This document shows positions 8,863-17,994 of a stretch of DNA of 64,000 bases, piece by piece (the stretch's first letter is position 1; every line of letters begins with the position of its first letter). The DNA comes from Flavobacterium panacis (GTDB taxonomy: Bacteria; Bacteroidota; Bacteroidia; Flavobacteriales; Flavobacteriaceae), in NCBI RefSeq assembly GCF_024649945.1, contig NZ_JANKMS010000002.1, positions 372,001 to 436,000 of the forward strand, read 5' to 3'. The position numbers and the translations under genes were made by a program. Below the pieces are notes generated by a model, which made no database searches, was not told the DNA's origin, and saw nothing but the letters and a program-made list of their open reading frames with translations.

Positions 8863-9825
8863 ATGAAAAACATATCCAAATCCTTAAGAAAATCGGCAGT
8901 AGTTTGCTTGATCGGAACATTTTTCCTTATTTCAATTGATAGTTTAGCACAGCGTCATCGCGGAGGCGGAGGCGGAACAAACAGATCTGGCGGAGCGACT
9001 CACACTAGACCTACAAGACCAGCAAATCAGACCAGACCAAATGCAACGAGACCAGCAAACACAACGCGGCCAGCTGCAACAACAAGACCTGGATCAAATA
9101 ATTCTGGAACTAAAGTAACCAGACCTGCAAACAATTCAAATTCAAGAATTAATAACAGAACCAATAATTCAAACAGAAATAATACTGTTAATAGAAATAG
9201 CGGCAACAGAAACACCAATATTAGTGGAAATACCCGAAATGTAGACCGAAGCCGAGATATCACCATCAATAACAACCGCAATACAGTGGTAAGAAGAAAT
9301 ACAGTCGTTTACACACGTCCTCCATACAGATATGGCGGTTATCGTTATTATGGCTATCATCCTTATTATTATCACCCATACAGACCTTATTATTGGGGAC
9401 CAGTTTGGCATCCTTGGGGATTTTTTGTTGCGACTTTAGCTGTTACAGCAATCGTTGTTAGCGTAGAAAGTACTCAATATCACTATGATCAAGGTGTTTG
9501 GTATGCGCCGTCAAGCGGAGGATATACAGTTGTCTCTGCACCTGTAGGAGGAACTGTAAACAATATTCCGAGTGGTGCGCAAACGGTAAATACAGGAACT
9601 GTCAACAATTATTATTACGGAGGTACTTATTATGAAAAAGACGGCAATAACTATAAAGTTGTAGCTCCAACTGCGGGAACAATTGTAGAAAGTCTACCTG
9701 AAGGTGGAGAAGAAGTAACAAGAGGAGATGTAAAATACATCAAATTTGGAGAAACTTATTACCAGCCTGTACAAATAGATGGACAAAATAAATATGAAGT
9801 CGTTCTAGTTGAAAAAGACAATTAA
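8863..9825 (+). CDS. DUF6515-like exported protein, Asn/Arg/Thr-rich linker
   Basis: 320 residues from the ATG at 8863; a TTG two codons upstream is in frame but less likely. Signal peptide to about SLAQRH. Residues ~25-130 are low complexity: a Gly-rich patch, at least five TRP-containing repeats (TRPTRPANQ, TRPNATRPAN) and an Asn/Arg-rich stretch. Then comes a Tyr/Pro/His-rich segment (YRYYGYHPYYYHPYRP), one hydrophobic helix (FFVATLAVTAIVVSVES), and a C-terminal domain with repeated YYYGGTYYEKDGNNYKVV-like units that I associate with DUF6515. Probably envelope-bound. Function unknown; its position inside the sulfatase locus may be coincidental. Confidence 0.6.
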   Translation: MKNISKSLRKSAVVCLIGTFFLISIDSLAQRHRGGGGGTNRSGGATHTRPTRPANQTRPNATRPANTTRPAATTRPGSNNSGTKVTRPANNSNSRINNRTNNSNRNNTVNRNSGNRNTNISGNTRNVDRSRDITINNNRNTVVRRNTVVYTRPPYRYGGYRYYGYHPYYYHPYRPYYWGPVWHPWGFFVATLAVTAIVVSVESTQYHYDQGVWYAPSSGGYTVVSAPVGGTVNNIPSGAQTVNTGTVNNYYYGGTYYEKDGNNYKVVAPTAGTIVESLPEGGEEVTRGDVKYIKFGETYYQPVQIDGQNKYEVVLVEKDN

Positions 9826-9855
9826 TTTTATTAGTCCTATCAAATTAGTATAATT

Positions 9856-9879
9856 ATAAAATTATTTTTATAATTTTAT
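9856..9879 (+). terminator. AT-only hairpin after the DUF6515-like gene
   Basis: ATAAAATTAT and ATAATTTTAT pair perfectly around a 4-base loop, 31 bases after the stop codon. The stem has no G:C pair, so termination would be weak. Confidence 0.3.
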
Positions 9880-9921
9880 CCTCTCTATTGACAACCATAA
9901 TCAGTTTAAAAATAAACAACC

Positions 9922-11052
9922 ATGAAAAAGAAAACTTTTTGGATTTTTGCGTTACTCACATTATCCATTATTTCCATAGCGTACAGCTACACGAGATTTT
10001 CAAATAAAGAAGAAAAAACGGTTGCTGAATGTCATGAAACTCCAACAAATACAGAATCTCAATTCAAACCAACTATCGAAAATAAATTCAAACCCACAAT
10101 AAAAGCACCTAAAGGCATGGTTTGGATTCCTGGCGGAGAATTTTCGATGGGATCAAACGTTGAAGATGAAAGTTTATGTAGCATCAAAGGAGTAACAAAA
10201 GATGCCGCTCCTATTCATCGTGTTTATGTCGATGGCTATTATATGGACGAAACAGAAGTAACCAACGAAGAATTTGAAAAATTTGTAAAAGCTACTGGTT
10301 ATGTAACTGTAGCTGAACAAAAACCAACTAAAGAAGAATTTCCAACAGCAAATGAGGCTGATTTAATTACGGGTTCAGTTGTTTTCACTCCTACTCCATC
10401 AGCAGTTAATTTGAATAATTTCCTGCAATGGTGGCGTTACGAACCAGGCGCTGACTGGAGACATCCTGAAGGACCGCAAAGCACCATTATAGGAAAAGAA
10501 AAATATCCTGTAGTTCATGTTGTTTATGAAGATGCTCAAGCCTACGCAAAATGGGCTGGAAAAAGACTTCCAACAGAAGCAGAATGGGAATTTGCTGCAC
10601 GTGGTGGTAAAACTGGAAATCTTTATGCTTGGGGAAATGATTTAAAACCAAAAGGAAAATTTCAGGCTAATATTTACCAAGGACATTTCCCAATAAAAGA
10701 CGGAGATACTGGCGAAGATGGATTTAAAGGAATTGCACCAACCAAACAATACGCTCCAAATGCTTACGGTTTATACGATATTGCTGGAAATGTATGGGAA
10801 TGGGTTAATGATTGGTACAGTACCGATTACTACAAATCATTAGCAGAAAGCGGAAAAGTAACAAAAAATCCACAAGGGCCAGATGCTTACTATGATCCTA
10901 ACGATCCTTCAGAAATAAAACGTGTACATCGTGGCGGCTCATTTCTGTGCACCGATCAATATTGCACACGTTACATGGTTGGCACAAGAGGAAAAGGCGA
11001 AATTAGATCTGCGGCTAACCACGTTGGTTTTAGGTGTGTAAAAAGCAAATAA
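9922..11052 (+). CDS. Exported formylglycine-generating enzyme (sulfatase-modifying factor)
   Basis: Oxidises the sulfatase active-site Cys to formylglycine. 376 residues with an N-terminal export signal or anchor ([17 protein letters not shown]). The FGE-sulfatase domain runs from [14 protein letters not shown] to the end, with [14 protein letters not shown] and [10 protein letters not shown] as family landmarks. Unlike the many FGE-fold proteins that lost activity, it keeps both catalytic cysteines, C343 and C348, in [15 protein letters not shown], with the same Cx4C spacing as the human enzyme, and ends in GFRCVK. It follows the sulfatase by 3.1 kb on the same strand, so the sulfatase is its obvious client. 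Modification in the periplasm is implied by the signal but not proven. Confidence 0.85.
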   Translation: MKKKTFWIFALLTLSIISIAYSYTRFSNKEEKTVAECHETPTNTESQFKPTIENKFKPTIKAPKGMVWIPGGEFSMGSNVEDESLCSIKGVTKDAAPIHRVYVDGYYMDETEVTNEEFEKFVKATGYVTVAEQKPTKEEFPTANEADLITGSVVFTPTPSAVNLNNFLQWWRYEPGADWRHPEGPQSTIIGKEKYPVVHVVYEDAQAYAKWAGKRLPTEAEWEFAARGGKTGNLYAWGNDLKPKGKFQANIYQGHFPIKDGDTGEDGFKGIAPTKQYAPNAYGLYDIAGNVWEWVNDWYSTDYYKSLAESGKVTKNPQGPDAYYDPNDPSEIKRVHRGGSFLCTDQYCTRYMVGTRGKGEIRSAANHVGFRCVKSK

Positions 11053-11070
11053 TAATCTTTAAATATCAAA

Positions 11071-11099
11071 AAGGGATTCTTTAGAGAATCCCTTTTTTT
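11071..11099 (+). terminator. Rho-independent terminator closing the sulfatase locus
   Basis: AAGGGATTCT and AGAATCCCTT pair around a short TTAG-type loop and run into seven T residues, 18 bases after the formylglycine-generating enzyme stop codon. Confidence 0.85.
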
Positions 11100-11127
11100 A
11101 TCAATTCTGATATAGAAAGCTAAATTA

Positions 11128-11154
11128 TTGCACAGAAAAAATTTTCTATATTTG
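11128..11154 (+). promoter_or_regulatory. pepT promoter
   Basis: TTG at 11128-11130 and TATATTTG at 11147-11154, separated by 16 bases, match the Bacteroidetes -33/-7 pattern. The -7 box ends 15 bases before the ATG at 11170, which rules out the longer reading frame that begins at the TTG. Confidence 0.65.
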
Positions 11155-11169
11155 CTAAAAAATCAAAAA

Positions 11170-12447
11170 ATGCAACATATCATAGATCGTTTTATCAGTT
11201 ATGTAACAATTGACACTGAATCAGATCCAAATTCTCAAACAACACCAAGTACTCAAAAACAATGGAATCTTGCCAACAAATTAGTCGAAGAACTAAAAGC
11301 AATTGGCCTTGAAGAGGTAACTATAGATGACAAAGCTTATATCATGGCAACGCTTCCAAGCAATGTTGATCATGAAGTTCCGACTATTGGTTTTGTTTCT
11401 CACTTTGATACTTCTCCCGATTTTAGTGGAGCAAATGTGAAACCACAAATCGTTGAAAATTACGACGGAAAAGATATCGTTTTGAATGCCGAGAAAAACA
11501 TTGTTTTATCTCCAAACTACTTTAAAGATTTATTACAATACAAAGGTCAAACCATCATTACAACTGACGGAACGACTCTTTTAGGAGCTGATGACAAAGC
11601 TGGAATTACAGAAATTGTTTCGGCAATGGAATACTTAATTCAGCATCCAGAAATCAAACACGGAAAAATCAGAATTGGTTTTACACCCGATGAAGAAATT
11701 GGACGTGGGGCACATCATTTTGATGTTGAAAAATTCGGGGCTCAATGGGCTTACACCATGGATGGAAGTCAGATTGGTGAATTAGAATATGAAAATTTTA
11801 ATGCTGCCGGAGCGAAAATTACTTTCAAAGGAAAAAGTGTTCATCCTGGTTATGCTAAAGGAAAAATGATCAATTCAATGCTTTTAGCAAATGAGTTTAT
11901 TAATGAACTTCCAAAAGGAGAAACACCTCAGGAAACTAAAGGTTATGAAGGATTTTTCCATGTTCATCATATAAAAGGAAATATCGAAGAGACAGTTTTA
12001 GAATTGATTATTCGCGATCACAACAAAAAGAAATTCGAAAACAGAAAAAAATTAATTCATAGCATAGCTAAAAAATTCAACAAGAAATTCGCGAAGAAAT
12101 TTGGTGAAGATATCGTAGTTGCTGAAGTAAGAGATCAATATTACAATATGAAGGAAAAAGTGCTTCCTGTAAAATATATTGTAGATATTGCTGAAAAAGC
12201 AATGAGAGAATTAAACATCAAACCAATCATTAAACCCATTCGTGGCGGAACAGATGGTTCTCAATTATCATTTATGGGATTACCTTGCCCGAATATTTTT
12301 GCGGGAGGACATAATTTCCACGGAAAATACGAATATGTTCCAGCAGAAAGCATTCAGAAAGCAACTGATGTTATTGTGAAGATTGCTGAATTAACTGCGA
12401 TTCCAGGCATTTTTGATGCACCAGAAAAATCTAAAAAAAGAAAATAG
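11170..12447 (+). CDS. pepT: Peptidase T (tripeptide aminopeptidase)
   Basis: Zinc-dependent M20 aminotripeptidase acting in the cytosol on N-terminal residues of tripeptides. 425 residues from the ATG at 11170, where [20 protein letters not shown] matches the family start. Visible elements: the first metal motif in [22 protein letters not shown] with the bridging Asp, the catalytic [29 protein letters not shown] in the lid domain, and the C-terminal [17 protein letters not shown] and [11 protein letters not shown] with the last metal His. A promoter lies just upstream, and the YdeI-like gene starts on the next base after its stop. Confidence 0.95.
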   Translation: MQHIIDRFISYVTIDTESDPNSQTTPSTQKQWNLANKLVEELKAIGLEEVTIDDKAYIMATLPSNVDHEVPTIGFVSHFDTSPDFSGANVKPQIVENYDGKDIVLNAEKNIVLSPNYFKDLLQYKGQTIITTDGTTLLGADDKAGITEIVSAMEYLIQHPEIKHGKIRIGFTPDEEIGRGAHHFDVEKFGAQWAYTMDGSQIGELEYENFNAAGAKITFKGKSVHPGYAKGKMINSMLLANEFINELPKGETPQETKGYEGFFHVHHIKGNIEETVLELIIRDHNKKKFENRKKLIHSIAKKFNKKFAKKFGEDIVVAEVRDQYYNMKEKVLPVKYIVDIAEKAMRELNIKPIIKPIRGGTDGSQLSFMGLPCPNIFAGGHNFHGKYEYVPAESIQKATDVIVKIAELTAIPGIFDAPEKSKKRK

Positions 12448-13035
12448 TTGGAAACAAAATCCGAAAATAAAGGCATTTGGAAGTATGGCGATAAATGGGA
12501 AGAAGAATTACTTTTCCTTAAATCCATACTTGAAAAAACAGAACTGACCGAAACTACAAAATGGGGTGGTCCAGTTTATGTTTACGAAAAGAAAAATGTA
12601 GTTGGCCTTGGCGGATTTAAAGATTATTTTGCGATCTGGTTCTTTAATGGAGTCTTCTTAAAAGACGAAAAAAAGAAACTCATAAACGCTCAAGAAGAAC
12701 TAACCAAATCTTTGCGACAATGGCGTTTTACTTCCAAAGATGAAGTTAACGAAAAAGAAGTTTTGGAATATATTTACGAAGCGATTGAAAATGAAAAACA
12801 GGGAAAAGTTATAAAACCTTCTAAAAAAGAAGCCATTGTTTCTGAGCTTTTAGAAAAAGAAATGACTAAAAATCCAGCTTTGGCAGCAGCTTTTGCAAAA
12901 TTTGCTCCTTACAAACAATATGAGTTTTTAGAATATATCGAATCGGCTAAACAGGAGAAAACTAAACTATCCAGAATAGAAAAAGTACTTCCGATGATTT
13001 TAGCGAATGTTGGGATGAATGATAAATACAGGTAA
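12448..13035 (+). CDS. YdeI/DUF1801-like protein
   Basis: 195 residues, using a TTG start that abuts the pepT stop codon (TAG-TTG); there is no in-frame ATG before residue 138, so a TTG or similar start is forced. The N-terminal half (WEEELLFLKSILEKTELTETTKWGGPVYVYEKKNVVGLGGFKDYFAIWFFNG) resembles the DUF1801/YdhG fold, and the C-terminal part (LAAAFAKFAPYKQYEFLEYIESAKQ) is the helical region seen in YdeI/OmpD-associated proteins. Likely cotranscribed with pepT through stop-start coupling. Molecular role unknown. Confidence 0.75.
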   Translation: METKSENKGIWKYGDKWEEELLFLKSILEKTELTETTKWGGPVYVYEKKNVVGLGGFKDYFAIWFFNGVFLKDEKKKLINAQEELTKSLRQWRFTSKDEVNEKEVLEYIYEAIENEKQGKVIKPSKKEAIVSELLEKEMTKNPALAAAFAKFAPYKQYEFLEYIESAKQEKTKLSRIEKVLPMILANVGMNDKYR

Positions 13036-13064
13036 TTTAAAATCCAAATTCCAAACTATACAAG

Positions 13065-13100
13065 ACCTTTGTCAAACTTTAAAACTTTGACAAAGGTTTT
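13065..13100 (+). terminator. Terminator after the YdeI-like gene
   Basis: ACCTTTGTCAAA pairs with TTTGACAAAGGT and is followed by TTTTTT, 30 bases after the stop codon. Confidence 0.8.
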
Positions 13101-13140
13101 TTCTGTTACGAGCTTAACCAAATCAAACATAATCCACCAG

Positions 13141-13248
13141 TTTGTCATTTCGACCGAAGGGAGAAATCACACTCGTATCTCTACAAAGATTGGCAAATTT
13201 CTTTGCGGAGTTTCTAGTGTGATTTCTCCCTTCGGTCGAAATGACAAA
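13141..13248. repeat. Long intergenic inverted repeat (33-nt perfect arms)
   Basis: Positions 13141-13173 are perfectly complementary to 13216-13248; the arm includes TTTCGACCGAAGGGAG. The 42-base interior also folds (CTCTACAAAGA against TCTTTGCGGAG, 9 of 11), so the whole element can form one hairpin of about 108 bases. It lies between the convergent YdeI-like gene and yajC, flanked by two terminators. It looks like a mobile MITE/REP-type flavobacterial repeat rather than a regulatory site. Confidence 0.85.
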
Positions 13249-13260
13249 ACTGCGTACAAA

Positions 13261-13298
13261 AAAAATCCCAAACTCCATTTGCTGGAATTTGGGATTTT
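13261..13298 (-). terminator. Bidirectional terminator downstream of yajC
   Basis: AAAATCCCAAA and TTTGGGATTTT, with additional pairing of TCCA to TGGA inside, form a hairpin flanked by A and T runs. It can stop transcription from yajC (reverse) and read-through from the forward strand. Confidence 0.75.
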
Positions 13299-13325
13299 AA
13301 ATTTTATTGGAATTTTAAAAAAAAC

Positions 13326-13601
13326 TTATGCCTTTTTATTCAAAGCAGCGCTCAATTCTAAAGAGATAGCAGAACGCTCTAATTTTAATTTTCCAGACAT
13401 AGTTTCGATTACAACAGTAGTTTCTGCTAATTCAGCAACTTTACCGTGGAAACCACTTTTTGTAACTATTTTATCACCTACTTTAAGGCCGTTTTCGAAT
13501 TCTTTTTCATTTTTTGCTCTTTTTTGCTGTGGTCTGATCATGAAAAAATAAAGAACCACAAACATTAAAAGGAATGGCGCAAATTGAGTTAATTGTTCCA
13601 T
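13326..13601 (-). CDS. yajC: Preprotein translocase subunit YajC
   Basis: 91 residues: a single N-terminal membrane helix (FAPFLLMFVVLYFFMI), then the hallmark RPQQKRAKNEKEF and a small soluble domain with VGDKIVTKSGFHGKVAEL. It is an accessory subunit of the SecDF-YajC complex that aids Sec export at the inner membrane. It lies 70 bases downstream of nusB on the same strand, the usual flavobacterial order, so the two are probably one transcript ending at the hairpin at 13.26 kb. Confidence 0.95.
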   Translation of the reverse strand: MEQLTQFAPFLLMFVVLYFFMIRPQQKRAKNEKEFENGLKVGDKIVTKSGFHGKVAELAETTVVIETMSGKLKLERSAISLELSAALNKKA

Positions 13602-13671
13602 AATTTAAATTTGTTTTTGATTTATAATTAATTTCTTTTGGAATTTGTCTTTTCTAAAATTGGATTTTTAA

Positions 13672-14616
13672 TTACATCAACCCTCTTCCAGCTTTTACCA
13701 TCTTTTTATTAGCGGTAAGCTCTTTTACAAGGTTATCTAAAATTCCGTTGATAAAAATACTACTTTTCGGAGTAGAATACTCTTTTGCAATTTCTAAATA
13801 TTCGTTAAGCGTTACTTTTACTGGAATCGATGGAAATTTAATAAACTCACAAATGGCCATTTTCAAGATAATCGTATCAATTTCAGCAATACGATCGCTA
13901 TCCCAATTTGGTGTTTTATCTTCGTATTCTTTTGCAAAAGCCGTTTCATTTAAAATTGTTCTTCTAAATAAATCTTTTGCAAAATCTTTATCCTCAACAT
14001 CTTTATACAATTTTGGCACTCTAAAATCGTCCGGTTCTTCCGTTTTGATTGCTTTCAATTGTTTCACAATATGAGTATTTACAACAGGAATATCATCAAC
14101 CCACGTTAATTTATCATCCTCTAAGTACTCATATAATTTTTCATTTGGAACAATAACATTTTCAAACAAATCAATTACAAATTGTCTGTCTTCTTCAAAG
14201 GTATTCACGTTATTGTTCATGTATTTTTTGTAGATATCGCTTGCTTTGACATCATTTAAAAGCAAAATAATATAATCGTCATTTAAAGACCAGTTATTGA
14301 TTTTACGATTTTCTAAAGCGATACTAAGAGAATTGCTTTCGGCAAGAAGTTGAAAAATTTTATTCTTTACAAATTTTTCATTTGGATTACGTTCTGCGGC
14401 AGTTGCCAGGTGTTTTTTACTTGAAAGATGTAAAAAGACAGCTTCTTTTTTACAAATTTCTATCAATGAAGAAAGCATTATAAGGTATAAGTCCTGAATA
14501 TTGTCTATGCTGTAAAAAAGAAATTTCTCTTCTTTTTCCATATTATCAGAACCGCTTTGATGCATTGCATAAATGGATTGCATTACTTTAACGCGTATGT
14601 GTCTTCTATTTACCAC
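13672..14616 (-). CDS. nusB: Transcription antitermination factor NusB, long form
   Basis: 314 residues, about twice the length of proteobacterial NusB. It opens with NRRHIRVKVMQSIYAMHQSG, the NusB start, then has a long helical insertion or extra domain, and finishes with the RNA-binding helical domain (FAKDLFRRTILNE, ELDTIILKMAICEFIKFPSIPVKVTLNEYLEIAKEYSTPKSSIFINGILDNL-like helices). NusB joins NusE on boxA RNA during rRNA transcription. Bacteroidetes NusB proteins are normally this long. Cotranscribed with yajC. Confidence 0.9.
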   Translation of the reverse strand: MVNRRHIRVKVMQSIYAMHQSGSDNMEKEEKFLFYSIDNIQDLYLIMLSSLIEICKKEAVFLHLSSKKHLATAAERNPNEKFVKNKIFQLLAESNSLSIALENRKINNWSLNDDYIILLLNDVKASDIYKKYMNNNVNTFEEDRQFVIDLFENVIVPNEKLYEYLEDDKLTWVDDIPVVNTHIVKQLKAIKTEEPDDFRVPKLYKDVEDKDFAKDLFRRTILNETAFAKEYEDKTPNWDSDRIAEIDTIILKMAICEFIKFPSIPVKVTLNEYLEIAKEYSTPKSSIFINGILDNLVKELTANKKMVKAGRGLM

Positions 14617-14690
14617 CGTGTAAGAACATTTAAAAATTAGTCTGCAAAAGTATAACTTTTGAAGCGTATATTAAAATTAATTCGTAAAAA

Positions 14691-14836
14691 AGTCGCAGTT
14701 TTCGGTCGCAGTTTTCCATTTAGTCGCAGTATTCAGTCGCAGTCGCAGTAATCGCAAAAACTGAGAACTGCAACTGAGAATGAAAACTAAAAAAAAGTCT
14801 CAGTTTCCAGCAGAACTGAAAACTGAGACTGAGACT
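14691..14836. repeat. Degenerate GTCGCAGT / GTCTCAGT repeat cluster
   Basis: Between leucine dehydrogenase and nusB the motif GTCGCAGT occurs at least five times at irregular short intervals (from about 14692 to 14750). It is followed by its counterpart in the other direction (ACTGAGAACTGCAACTGAGA) and a GTCTCAGTTT/AAAACTGAGAC hairpin. A related GTCTCAGT hairpin lies downstream of trmD at 29.87 kb, so this is a dispersed family. Confidence 0.7.
14789..14830 (-). terminator. Terminator of leucine dehydrogenase
   Basis: Read on the reverse strand, GTCTCAGTTTTC pairs with GGAAACTGAGAC around a 10-base loop and is followed by eight T residues. The stem is built from the GTCTCAGT repeat family. 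Confidence 0.75.
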
Positions 14837-14852
14837 ATAAACTAAAAAAAAA

Positions 14853-15959
14853 TTATTTAGCAGCGTTCTCGATTCTTCTTTGATCAATACGATTTTGAGC
14901 AATAGTAAGAGCCGCTTTGTGCGTTGTCATATTATTTTTAGCAGCGAAATCGATAATTTCTAAAGTTGTATTGTAGATATTCTCTGTTTTTGTCATGATT
15001 TCAGCTTTACCGTAGTTAGCTAATTCAGCGTAAACATTGATAATTCCACCTGCATTGATTAAGAAATCTGGAGCATATAAAATTCCTCTTTCTTGCAATC
15101 TTGCACCGTGAATATTCTCATCTGCTAATTGATTATTTGCAGCACCAGCAATAACTTTAGCTTTGATTTTATCTACTGTATTATCGTTGATTGTTGCTCC
15201 CATCGCACACGGCGCATAGATATCAACATCTGCAGTATACAAATCTTCACCTGTATAAATTGTTGCATTGTATTTTGAAGCAACTTGGTATAATTTTTCT
15301 TCGTTAATATCAGAAATCGTTACCTGTGCTCCTTCTTTAGTTAAATACTCAACCAAAGTTTCACCAACGTGTCCAATTCCTTGTACCAAAACTTTTTTAC
15401 CATCTAAAACATCAGTACCAAACTGACTTTTAGCAGCCGCTTTCATGCCTAAATAAACTCCGTAAGCCGTCACAGGAGAAGGATTTCCAGAACCTCCTCT
15501 TTCTTCAGAAATACCCGTAACGTAAGGTGTTACGTCTCTTACAGTATCCATGTCTTTAGTTTCCATTCCGACATCTTCTGCAGTAATATATCTTCCGCTT
15601 AAGGAGTGAACGAATTCACCAAATTTGCGCATTAACTCAGGAGTTTTTTGCGTTTTAGCATCACCAATAATAACCGCTTTACCTCCACCAATATTAAGTC
15701 CAGTAATAGCCGATTTAAAAGTCATACCTCTCGAAAGACGTAAAACATCATTTAAAGCTTCCCATTCTGTGTTGTAATTCCACATTCTGGTTCCTCCCAA
15801 AGCTGGCCCCATAACTGAATTATGAATACCAATAATTGCTTTTAAACCTGTATCTTTGTCATTGCAAAATACAATTTGTTCGTGATCATCAAAAGACAAT
15901 TGACCAAAAACAGGATCCATTTTTTGAAGTTCCTTTCCAGTTGCAAAAGTTGCATCCAT
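14853..15959 (-). CDS. Leucine dehydrogenase (Glu/Leu/Phe/Val dehydrogenase family)
   Basis: 368 residues. NAD-dependent oxidative deamination of leucine and other branched-chain amino acids to 2-oxo acids. Catalytic-domain landmarks are GPALGGTRMW and GGGKAVIIGD with the catalytic Lys near residue 92. The coenzyme domain begins around KVLVQGIGHVGETL (GxGxxG), and APCAMGATIN and AGAANNQL follow. Length and the APCA motif favour leucine dehydrogenase over valine or phenylalanine dehydrogenases, but substrate preference within the group is not certain. Reverse-strand single gene with its own terminator; it pairs functionally with the HMG-CoA lyase gene at 0.6 kb. Confidence 0.9.
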   Translation of the reverse strand: MDATFATGKELQKMDPVFGQLSFDDHEQIVFCNDKDTGLKAIIGIHNSVMGPALGGTRMWNYNTEWEALNDVLRLSRGMTFKSAITGLNIGGGKAVIIGDAKTQKTPELMRKFGEFVHSLSGRYITAEDVGMETKDMDTVRDVTPYVTGISEERGGSGNPSPVTAYGVYLGMKAAAKSQFGTDVLDGKKVLVQGIGHVGETLVEYLTKEGAQVTISDINEEKLYQVASKYNATIYTGEDLYTADVDIYAPCAMGATINDNTVDKIKAKVIAGAANNQLADENIHGARLQERGILYAPDFLINAGGIINVYAELANYGKAEIMTKTENIYNTTLEIIDFAAKNNMTTHKAALTIAQNRIDQRRIENAAK

Positions 15960-16162
15960 AGCGCTAGTATAAATTAGTTAAAATTATGAATTCGTCAAAA
16001 AGACAACTCAAACATAATTAAAAAATACATATGTGCTAATTTTTTATCTTTAAAATAACAATATTACAATATAATTGTTTTGATTAAATCGCAAATTATT
16101 ATAAATTTATTTAAAAATAATTCTTAAATACAAATCAATTCAATATCAGATTTCTTAAAAAA

Positions 16163-17941
16163 ATGAAAGAATTAAGCTATTTAAACAAATATTTCATTAA
16201 ATATAAATACAGTTTTTCCGCAGGTATTTTAATCACCATAATCGCACAAATATTTTCGTTATTTACACCAAAGCTTATCAGTAAGTCTTTAAATGCTATT
16301 GAAAATTTTGACAAACTATCTGTTGCAGACCAAAATTCAGAAATTGTGATTGCGGCTTATCGTCAGGATCTTATTCATAATGTGTTACTTATCATCGGAA
16401 CTACGATTATCGCAGGTTTTTTGACGTTTTTAATGCGTCAGACTTTGATTGTAATGTCACGTCATATTGAGTTTGATCTAAAAAATGAAGTTTTCAGACA
16501 ATATGAAAATCTTTCACAAACTTTTTACAAACAAAACAGAACTGGAGACTTAATGAATCGTATTAGTGAAGACGTTTCAAAAGTTCGTATGTATGTTGGT
16601 CCAGCGGTAATGTATACTATTAATACATTTATACGTTTTGCTATCGTTATATTATATATGTATAATGTATCGCCACTGCTTACCTTATATACTATTCTTC
16701 CTTTGCCAATTCTTTCTTATTGTATTTTCAAGTTAAGTTCTGAAATCAATAAAAGAAGTACCACTTTTCAACAATATCTTTCAAAAGTTTCAAGTTTTAC
16801 ACAAGAAATCTTTTCAGGAATTCGCGTTATAAAAGCCTATTCATTAGAGAATCAGCATCAAAACAACATGGTTGATTTGGCTGAAGAAAGCAAACGTAAA
16901 AGTTTAAGTTTAGCAAGAGTGCAGTCTTTATTCGGTCCGTTGATGATTGCCCTTATAGGAATCAGTAATCTGGTTGTAATTTATTTCGGAGGCGTAATGT
17001 ACATTAATGGAAGTATTCCAAATATTGGAACTATTGCCGAGTTTATCTTATATGTAAACATGCTAACATGGCCAGTTGCTTCTTTAGGATGGGTTTCTTC
17101 TATGGTTCAAGAAGCAGAAGCTTCACAAAAACGTTTAAATGAATTTTTGAAAATTGAACCAGAAATTAAAAACAACAACGAAAATTCATCAGAAATTCAA
17201 GGAACAATCGCTTTTGAAAACGTTTCTTTTACTTACAAAGACACCAATATTGAAGCTTTGAAAAATGTCTCTTTCACAGTAAAAAAAGGAGAAACTTTAG
17301 CCATATTAGGAAAAACCGGTTCAGGAAAATCGACAATCCTTTCTTTAATTTCGAGATTGTATGATGTTACTGAAGGAGATCTTAAAATTGACAACAACGA
17401 AATCAGCACGCTAAACCTCAACGATCTTCGTAATAATATCGGAATTGTACCTCAGGATGCTTTCTTATTTTCGGATACCATTAAAAACAATATCAAATTT
17501 GGCAATCAAAATGCCACTGACGAAGAAGTATTTGAAGCCGCTAAAAATGCAGTCGTTCATGACAACATTATTGCCTTTAACAAACAATACGACACTATTT
17601 TAGGAGAAAGAGGAATCACACTTTCTGGAGGACAAAAACAACGTGTTTCGATTGCAAGAGCTATTATTAAAAACCCTGCAATCCTACTTTTTGATGATTG
17701 TCTATCAGCAGTTGATACCGAAACCGAAGAAATGATTTTGAACAATTTATTTGAAATTTCTAAAGACAAAACCACTATAATTGTAAGTCATCGAGTTTCC
17801 TCTGCAAAGAATGCAGACAAAATTATTATATTAGAAGATGGTAAGATAATTCAACAAGGTTCTCATAATCAATTAATAAATCAAGGCGGCTATTATGCAT
17901 CGTTATATTTAAAACAACTTTCGGAAAAAGAATTACTTTAA
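16163..17941 (+). CDS. ABC exporter, fused permease and ATPase (MsbA-like)
   Basis: 592 residues. The N-terminal ~320 residues hold six predicted membrane helices of a type-I exporter. The nucleotide-binding domain follows, with Walker A GKTGSGKST (about 388-396), Q-loop GIVPQDAF, signature LSGGQKQR, Walker B ILLFDDCLSAVD and H-loop VSHR. In this Walker B the usual catalytic Glu is replaced: LLFDDCLSAVD has Asp-Cys where LLDEATSALD is common, so basal ATPase could be altered. It may act as a homodimer on lipids or drugs. The PUR-domain gene follows 53 bases later. Confidence 0.9.
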   Translation: MKELSYLNKYFIKYKYSFSAGILITIIAQIFSLFTPKLISKSLNAIENFDKLSVADQNSEIVIAAYRQDLIHNVLLIIGTTIIAGFLTFLMRQTLIVMSRHIEFDLKNEVFRQYENLSQTFYKQNRTGDLMNRISEDVSKVRMYVGPAVMYTINTFIRFAIVILYMYNVSPLLTLYTILPLPILSYCIFKLSSEINKRSTTFQQYLSKVSSFTQEIFSGIRVIKAYSLENQHQNNMVDLAEESKRKSLSLARVQSLFGPLMIALIGISNLVVIYFGGVMYINGSIPNIGTIAEFILYVNMLTWPVASLGWVSSMVQEAEASQKRLNEFLKIEPEIKNNNENSSEIQGTIAFENVSFTYKDTNIEALKNVSFTVKKGETLAILGKTGSGKSTILSLISRLYDVTEGDLKIDNNEISTLNLNDLRNNIGIVPQDAFLFSDTIKNNIKFGNQNATDEEVFEAAKNAVVHDNIIAFNKQYDTILGERGITLSGGQKQRVSIARAIIKNPAILLFDDCLSAVDTETEEMILNNLFEISKDKTTIIVSHRVSSAKNADKIIILEDGKIIQQGSHNQLINQGGYYASLYLKQLSEKELL

Positions 17942-17994
17942 TTGTTGCGTAATAGATAATTTTTTATGATTTTTGAGTACTATTAATTCCAAAA

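Noticed and set aside
13069..13551. 160-codon forward frame antisense to yajC
   Set aside because: It spans two terminators and a long inverted repeat and has no coding character; it shadows yajC.
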